Source: Scolanthus callimorphus
Lineage: Eukaryota > Cnidaria > Anthozoa > Actiniaria > Edwardsiidae
Reading direction: 5' to 3'
DNA: 64,000 nt
Assembly: GCA_033964015.1 (NCBI GenBank)
Contig: CM066912.1
Location: 23,719,605 to 23,783,604, forward strand
Made by a program: the position numbers and the translations under genes. This document shows positions 57,101 through 64,000 of the stretch, piece by piece (position 1 is the first letter of the stretch; each line of letters begins with the position of its first letter). Under the pieces are notes generated by a model, which was not told the DNA's origin, ran no database searches, and saw only the letters and a list, made by a program, of their open reading frames with translations.

Positions 57101-60100
57101 CACTATGCGCATAATTCGATTTTTTAGAGCACGTCAATTTTTTATAGCGCGGCGCCTAGCGTAAAAGGTTTTAAAAGAGAAGAAATAAAAATAGCATATT
57201 TGGAAACTACTACTATTGAGCTTTAAAATGGTATATAGTTTGTATGTATAATTGTGTTTGCGCGCGCGAGGGATTTTTTTTAGCGAAGGGCACCATCGAA
57301 GGTTTACAGTCGCCTTAAGAGTTGCTGACAAGAAAACTGGCCGCCTTGTTGTTTTTCTGAGCTAGAGCAGATTTCGTATGACTGTGAAAAGTACAGTGAT
57401 AAAGTTGTTCCATGCCGCGACCGTACCACGACTACGCAATTCAATTGGTGATTTGATTCCATCTACAGCAGGCCAGGTTCCGTTCCGCCACCGCGACAGT
57501 ACCGCGCCATACCTCAGTTTTCACAGTCATACAGAATCTGCTCTAATCCCCTACTAAAGCCCCACATCCCTTGGTGAGGGATGGCAAAATGAGCTAATGC
57601 CCCACCTACACGGGACAAAGATAGCCACTAAAAAGGCTCTAAATCGCCACCCACAAAGTATTGAAAATACCCATGCATACCTGCTATTATCCATTTGGTC
57701 GATCTAGCTCGTGATAGTCATTGGCTGATTGCATTTTAATCCGCACAGGGGGGTTGAGGACCTATGGAAATTTTCCAGGGGGTTGTTTTGGATTCTGGAA
57801 ATTCCATGAGAGGGGGTGTGTCTGGAGACTGGAAATTCCAGGGGGAGGGGTAAAAAAGGTGACTTTCCAGGGACATTTTATCTAAAAATAGATTTTCCAG
57901 GGGTATTTTGCCAGAAAAAAAAGGAAATTCCAGGGGAGGGGGTCCTTTATGAGGTTGGAAATTCCAGGAAAGGGGGTCTGTTTCATGAGTGGAATTCCAG
58001 GGGAGGGGGTCTTTTTAAAGAGGCCCTCAACCCCCCCAGTGCGGTTTAAAATGCAATCAGCCATTGTCAGGCTAGATTTTGTTGTTTTCAAACAATATTT
58101 TCTTGTTTCTGGCAGGTGGTCCATAATGTTGGTCTGTGTATTGTGCTGCATGACATCATCTCTATAGGGGACTCATATATTGTACCAGGGGATGGTTCTT
58201 CGCATACACCAGGTACATTAAGGGTGCTTGTTGCTATGGCAACCTGTACACTCAGTCAGGTGCTGACATTTGCATAATTTATAGTCCTTATAATTGACTA
58301 CCCATGCCAATGGCAAAGCATGCTGGAATGCAAATTTGTTTGTTGCATTTTGAATTCTATAGGGAAAACTGCCCATTGTTTGGTGATTAATTAATGCGAA
58401 GACGGGATCAGTCTTTTATGTGCAGATACAAGATTTGAGAGATAAGCCCTGTTTTTTTTTCAGTCACTTTCCGTTTTGTGGTCTTTCGTCCATTTATTGA
58501 TGAGATTCTGAGAGGAAGAATACGAAGCTGTAATCATGAAGGTGTGCAAGGTAATACTAATAAAACTTAAATACAAACTGTATAGTGTGTTACTACCAAC
58601 TCTCAGGGCCGTCTCAAAATCTGGAGGCTGTCTGAAATGGCGAAATTTCACTGCAAATTCTCACGGAAGAAATACAGTAAATGTATGGCAGTCTTCTTCA
58701 ATTTTTCCTGGGAGACGAAGATATATTGAGAATCCCAGCAAAAAGAAAGACAGTACGTAGCGGAGCCAATCAGATTGCAGGATTCGTGATAGTATGCGAG
58801 TGGGTTTCTACTAATATAATAGAATATTACCCAGGAGGTGGCTCATCTTGTATGTTCATTCACAAAGAATGTTCTCCTGATGAGTATCTATGACGCCATG
58901 CTTATTTATTACAAGTAACTGGTTACAAAACTGGATTTCATTGATACACATTCCACTGTCTATTTTGCAGTCTCTATGGAGTTTTTTCGATGACATTATT
59001 ATCCCATTTGAGTATCTACAGCAACCAGCTAAGTTGTATCCTTTTGCAGCAAGCTCATGTCCCACTTTTCTGTGAATTGCGATCTCCACCTGACGGAGCC
59101 GAAGTCAAGTTGTAAAGTACGGGCTTGAAATGAACTTTTCTAGGCAGTCACCCCGGGTGACTTAGTCTGAAAATTTGGTCGCCTGAAAAACATTTTGGCC
59201 ACCAGGAAATTTTTGTCAATTGGGTTGCCTGTGGTGATATTATTTCTGTTACATTTTTGTCATTTGGGTTGCCTGTGAGTGTGGTGGTGTTTTGTGTGTC
59301 CTCATTTTTGTGTATTTGAAAGGCATAGGAAGACTTATTATTTTCTGCTATGAATTACTTTCATTTTTGTGAACATAAAAGGAAATAGTTATAATGGCAT
59401 TGTCGCCTAGAGGAGACTAAGATTAAAAGCTTAATAGTCGCCTGAAGAAATAAACTAGTCGCATTGGCGGCCATCTGGATGCAATTTCAAGCCCTGAAGT
59501 ATCAAGGAAATTGGGCATTTTCATTCCCAGAGCTTTCTTGTTTGTCACCTGGCAGGAGAGGCTGTGGTAAAAAAATTAGGAACTTTTGTTTCTGGTACGC
59601 GGAGCTCCATAGCTGCATGCAGGAGAAGAAGGAACAAAACAAAAGTGTTTATTCATCAATCTGTTCTGTTATGGACTCCTGGTATTTGTGTGTCTGTTCG
59701 TCGTCACACAGGCAACCTACCAGTATCAATACTACAGATGGGAAAATGATCGGGTGGGAATATGCTAAGACAGTGTGGTATTTTGTCTATGTTACCAGGG
59801 GGGGAGTGCTGCAACTTAAGCTATGGCTAAACTAGGAAACATGTAGCGCGCAACATTTGTGTCCTGTATGTTTCCCAGAGTGGCTCGGACACATCAAATG
59901 TTTCTTATCTTGCTAAGAAACATTTCTTTGTGTCCCGGCTACAAAATTTGTCACGCGCAACAATGTTTCTCACGTGGCTAAACAGGGAAACATGAAGGAA
60001 ACATGTGTACGGCTACAATGTTGCACGCTACATGTGTCCTAGTTTAGCCAGGGCTTTAATGACATGCAAATGTCATTATGAAAAACATTGTGTAAGATAA

Positions 60101-61545
60101 GGGTTGTTATTTATGGGCAGCGTGGCACCGCCCGTCGGATCAGATTTCACCTTGCCACAACTCCACTAGTTGTTCTAGCCCCACGGTCAAGCTCTGGTAC
60201 ACTCTCCTACCCTCACAAAGTAATTAAATCTCGTTTAAATAATGTCCTTAACATTACTAAAGTGATGAAGAAGAACAATTATGGGTGTGGGAATATGCCG
60301 TGGAGGATGGTGAGGAACCCCACCCTATGTACATGGACATAAATGAGGAGATCCGATTGCGAGTTGTCAATGAAACATTTGTTGACGTGACCCCATCTGG
60401 TCCTGAAACGGCCAGTAAGGACCAGATACCTACAGATGATCAGGAGAGTAGCCGCAAGTCACCTTATACGATAACGGTAAGCTCTAGGGTGCTCCCTACT
60501 GGTTTCCCACGGTTCCTTAAAAACCTGGAAAGTCATGAATTTTATAAATGTCCTTTTCCTAGACTGCTTGCAATCCCTTCTTTGGCGAACATCCGTAAAT
60601 CAAGAGAAGTCCTGATTTACGAGAGAAACCACGCTGCACCACAGGGGAGTCTTGAAGGCATCTGACACTTACAAAGTACACTCTCTCGTGAGCTGGAAAT
60701 ATGAGCGCGCAAACAACTACATGTACTAGGATTAGGACTTTCTCTCGATTTACGGACATTCATCAAAGAAGGGAATGCAAGCCTAGCAGTCTATCATTTG
60801 CCAGGCCTGAAAAGTCCTGGAATTTTTACAAAATCCCATCAAAGTCAAAGAAATATTGCTAGATGTTGAGTTTGTAATGTGCGAAAACACGTATTTTTCA
60901 TTATGAAAGGTCCGCGTTTTTTCAAACGTCCTTGAAAATTGAAATGGTTTTTGAAAGTCCTGGAATTTTGAAAGCCTGAAAACGAGTTCTTGCTCTCAAT
61001 GCATCTTGGGTAACCATGGCAAGATGGTGGAAAAATAATTCAGAATCGTAGGAGAAATGGAGGTTGAAAATCAAATTCATCACTCAAAAGTTCACGACAG
61101 TTCTGTAAGTATATTTTTCATACATTTTCTGTATTTTGATACCGTCCTGACAAAAGAACACATTTCGTTGGAAATGAAGCGTCAGAAGCAGCTATCGACT
61201 TGAAATTGAAAGCATCAGTTGAAGATTAAAATGATAGGGATGACTGCGGGAAGCCCAAATTTCCTTCCGAAAAAACACCTGATCAGAAAAAAAAATCCAC
61301 CCTAAAAATACTCCTCGGTCCTAAAATACCTTCTTCTGCGCACCGTTTTAGTTCCAAGAACCTCTAAAAAATACCGAATTTTCATCAGCGTGCCCACTGA
61401 AGACCGCTAGTCTAGTTTCATAGAATTTTGTGGACATAGCCCCTTCTAAACGTTTGACATTTTGGATTATCAGGGATCGATAAGTGAAGCGGGGCTTGGT
61501 CTTCTGTCATGGTGGGGCTCACAGGATAGTGAGCCTTCAGAATAA
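54188..61545 (+). CDS. POLR3H: RNA polymerase III subunit RPC8 (Rpc25), stalk subunit
   Basis: Six exons: 54188-54298, 58116-58212, 58464-58550, 58971-59035, 60263-60476, 61474-61545. It opens MFVLAEMKDTVQIKPWLFSL. Later landmarks are NVGLCIVLHDI, YIVPGDGSSHT, FVVFRPFIDEILRGRI, DDIIIPFEYLQQPAKFD, QLWVWEYAVEDG, YMDINEEIRLRVVNETFVD and GLGLLSWW. This is RPC8 end to end: an RPB7-like N-terminal domain, then the S1-like Rpc25 domain. With its partner RPC9 it forms the Pol III stalk used in initiation on tRNA and 5S genes. About 214 residues are expected (human form about 204). Exon 4 is 65 bases where 64 keeps the frame: the T6 run at 58982-58987 has one T too many. All splice sites are GT-AG. 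The last nine residues after LLSWW come from a tandem repeat. Confidence 0.95.
54749..55024. mobile_element. Foldback, CGTTCAGGGGCATAGCCAG ends
   Basis: AACGTTCAGGGGCATAGCCA and TGGCTACGCCCTTGAACGTT pair. Sequences on both sides share TTGCAGTAAATATTGC and TTGCAAGAAATATTGC motifs, so it may sit inside an older repeat. A related tip is at 53675. Confidence 0.75.
55903..57318. mobile_element. 1.4-kb element with TTAA ends
   Basis: TTAAGGCTACTGTCTACCTT at left; AAGGTTTACAGTCGCCTTAA at right. TTAA at both tips is piggyBac-like. No transposase frame. It contains hairpin 56821-57119. Confidence 0.75.
56821..57119. mobile_element. Hairpin MITE nested in the TTAA element
   Basis: GAATTATGCGCATAG and CTATGCGCATAATTC at the tips; AAAACCGTGTGGGG and CCCCACACGGTTT further in. 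Confidence 0.8.
57363..57545. mobile_element. GAGCAGATTTCG family, copy 4
   Basis: TAGAGCAGATTTCGTATGAC at the left and GTCATACAGAATCTGCTCTA at the right, flanked by TA. In POLR3H intron 1. Confidence 0.85.
57717..58066. mobile_element. Foldback family 'ggaatttcc', copy 2
   Basis: TTGGCTGATTGCATTTTAAT left, GTTTAAAATGCAATCAGCCA right; GGAAATTCCAGGGG units inside in the opposite direction to copy 1. It ends 50 bases before POLR3H exon 2. Confidence 0.85.
58971..59035 (+). other. POLR3H: One-base insertion in POLR3H exon 4
   Basis: The previous exon ends in phase 1, giving VSMEFF, then the frame meets TGA. After removing one T from the T6 run the exon reads FFDDIIIPFEYLQQPAK and joins exon 5 in the known frame. 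Slippage in a homopolymer is the simplest cause. Confidence 0.85.
59126..59497. repeat. 'ggtcgcc' foldback repeat
   Basis: CGGGCTTGAAATGAACTTTT at left; GCAATTTCAAGCCCTG at right. Internal TTTTGTCATTTGGGTTGCCT units. POLR3H intron 4. Confidence 0.75.
59825..60049. mobile_element. Hairpin MITE, GGCTAAACTAGGAAACATG ends
   Basis: GGCTAAACTAGGAAACATGT and ACATGTGTCCTAGTTTAGCC pair with one change; GTAGCGCGCAACA and TGTTGCACGCTAC continue. POLR3H intron 4. Confidence 0.85.
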
Positions 61546-61990
61546 ATAGTCCAGCGGTCAGACCTCTGAAAGTGGACCGTGTCAGATCTGTTATAGAATA
61601 CACTGGGATACTTTGGAAGACAGCAAGTCCCAGACATCTAAGAACACCTCAGAATAAATACGTAGTCTTGAGGTCAGACCGCTGAACGCGGGCCCTGCCA
61701 GATCTGTTTGGAAAACCCTGGGATACTTTGGGAATGGGAATCCAGTCGCCAAAGAAGCCTTCAGAATAAATAGCCTTGAGGTCAAACCTCTGAACGTGGG
61801 CCCTGTCAGATCTGTTTGGAAAACCCTGGAATACTTTGGAAGACAGCACGAGAGACCCTGACATCCAAGAAGCCTTCAGAATAAATAACCTGGAGGTCAG
61901 ACCTCTAAAAGTGAACCCTGTTTTGGAAGACACAGCTGGATTCTTTTGAGGACAGCATGGGAGTCCCAGACGTGCAAGAATGACAAAGAA
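61531..61990 (+). repeat. Minisatellite of about 110-115 bases starting at the POLR3H stop
   Basis: Four units, each with TTCAGAATAAATA or TCAGAATAAATA (61536, 61649, 61768, 61875), GGTCAGACCTCTGAA-like and GATACTTTGGAAGACAGCA-like blocks. The first unit begins in the last codons of POLR3H, so the stop TAA lies inside AATAAA. Confidence 0.9.
61541..61546 (+). promoter_or_regulatory. AATAAA overlapping the POLR3H stop codon
   Basis: GAATAAATAG carries the stop TAA (61543-61545) inside the hexamer. Further AATAAA copies at about 61653, 61772 and 61879 come from the tandem repeat and are the likelier polyadenylation signals. Confidence 0.5.
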
Positions 61991-62024
61991 GGCTAAGACA
62001 GTCACTTTGGAACTTTGGAAGGAC

Positions 62025-62480
62025 ATGGACAGAACGTCACCTCCTGATACCAAGTGTGCGAGCTAATTTCTTGCCTCCTAAAAGGCAATCAGAACGATTT
62101 TCTGTTGCAATGCCGAGCATTCGAAATAGATTATATAAAAAAGTGTTCGCCTTATGTCAAATTTGAACTTAGTTTGTCGTCCAGTGCAATTATTAAATCT
62201 CGTTTTTTCTTCACAAACTGCAACAGTTCAGGTACATATTGCTTAGGACATGGACAGAAGGTCACCTATACCAGGAAAAAAATTGCTTAAAAACATCAAT
62301 TGTTTTGGTAGCGTGTTTCCATTAATGTGTGACAAATGTTAATGGGAATGTTTTTTCGCAATTTTTTTCCTGTGTCGACTAATACCATGGACGATTGTTG
62401 CTTACAAGGCCAAAGTGTGCAAGCTAATTTCTTGCCTTCAAAAAGCCAATCAGAACGATTTCTGTTGGATTGTGAAGCAT
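62025..62480 (+). repeat. Dispersed direct repeats downstream of POLR3H
   Basis: GGACATGGACAGAACGTCAC (62024) recurs as GGACATGGACAGAAGGTCAC (62248). GCTAATTTCTTGCCTCCTAA with AATCAGAACGATT (62073) recurs at 62421. No coding. Confidence 0.75.
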
Positions 62481-62610
62481 CCGGGAACTGGCGGCATTCG
62501 AAAATTCTACATAGAGGGGGCTTTCAAGCTCGGAATTCTTCCTGCATAGGGGAGTTCTTGAAGCTGGAAGCTAGTTTAATCTCTCAGGAATTCTGTATGC
62601 ATGTGGGGTG

Positions 62611-64000
<1,390 letters not shown>

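Larger units (their letters stand above)
54299..58115. other. POLR3H intron 1
   Basis: 3.8 kb. Contains MITE 54749-55024, a 22-C run (55809-55830), the TTAA element 55903-57318, MITE 57363-57545 and foldback 57717-58066. No other gene seen. Confidence 0.75.

Overview
This is a stretch of animal nuclear genome. It has small exons with GT-AG introns, metazoan domain families, about 40% GC by eye, and many short palindromic transposons. I infer an invertebrate, most likely an anthozoan cnidarian (coral or anemone). The genes do not prove the clade and I could not run a search.

Three protein genes are supported. (1) Minus strand, 35732 down past position 1: the amino-terminal three quarters of a PTPN13-type (PTP-BAS/FAP-1) tyrosine phosphatase scaffold. 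About 1,880 residues lie here in about 29 exons: KIND domain, linker, FERM domain, linker, PDZ1, linker, PDZ2, PDZ3, linker. The later PDZ domains and the phosphatase domain should lie off the left edge. (2) Plus strand, 39422-50634: an eight-exon tetraspanin of the TspanC8 class, head to head with PTPN13 across less than about 400 bases. Exons 1, 2 and 5 each lack exactly one base, yet all splice sites are intact. (3) Plus strand, 54188-61545: POLR3H, the RPC8/Rpc25 stalk subunit of RNA polymerase III, six exons, with one extra T in exon 4. A decayed GPCR-like fragment lies on the minus strand near 53.2-53.5 kb.

Most of the rest is intron or spacer filled with mobile DNA. There are at least twenty-five foldback or MITE-like elements, several with clear target duplications: 8 bp, hAT-like, at 34810-35151, 41994-42431, 42445-47126 and 50913-51353; TTAA ends, piggyBac-like, at 22282-23477 and 55903-57318; TA or TTA for others. 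The 4.7-kb element in tetraspanin intron 3 has perfect 8-bp duplications and ends about 75 bases from exon 4. A minisatellite begins at the stop codon of POLR3H and repeats the AATAAA signal. A run of exactly 100 G lies at 62612-62711.

Functionally the three genes are separate: a submembrane scaffold phosphatase, a membrane tetraspanin and a polymerase subunit. Only the PTPN13/tetraspanin pair shows a layout (shared promoter) suggesting joint control. I found no operon, CRISPR array or clearly new biochemical system. The most unusual signals are the clustered single-base frame breaks in one conserved gene, the layered transposon insertions, and the repeat-derived gene end of POLR3H.
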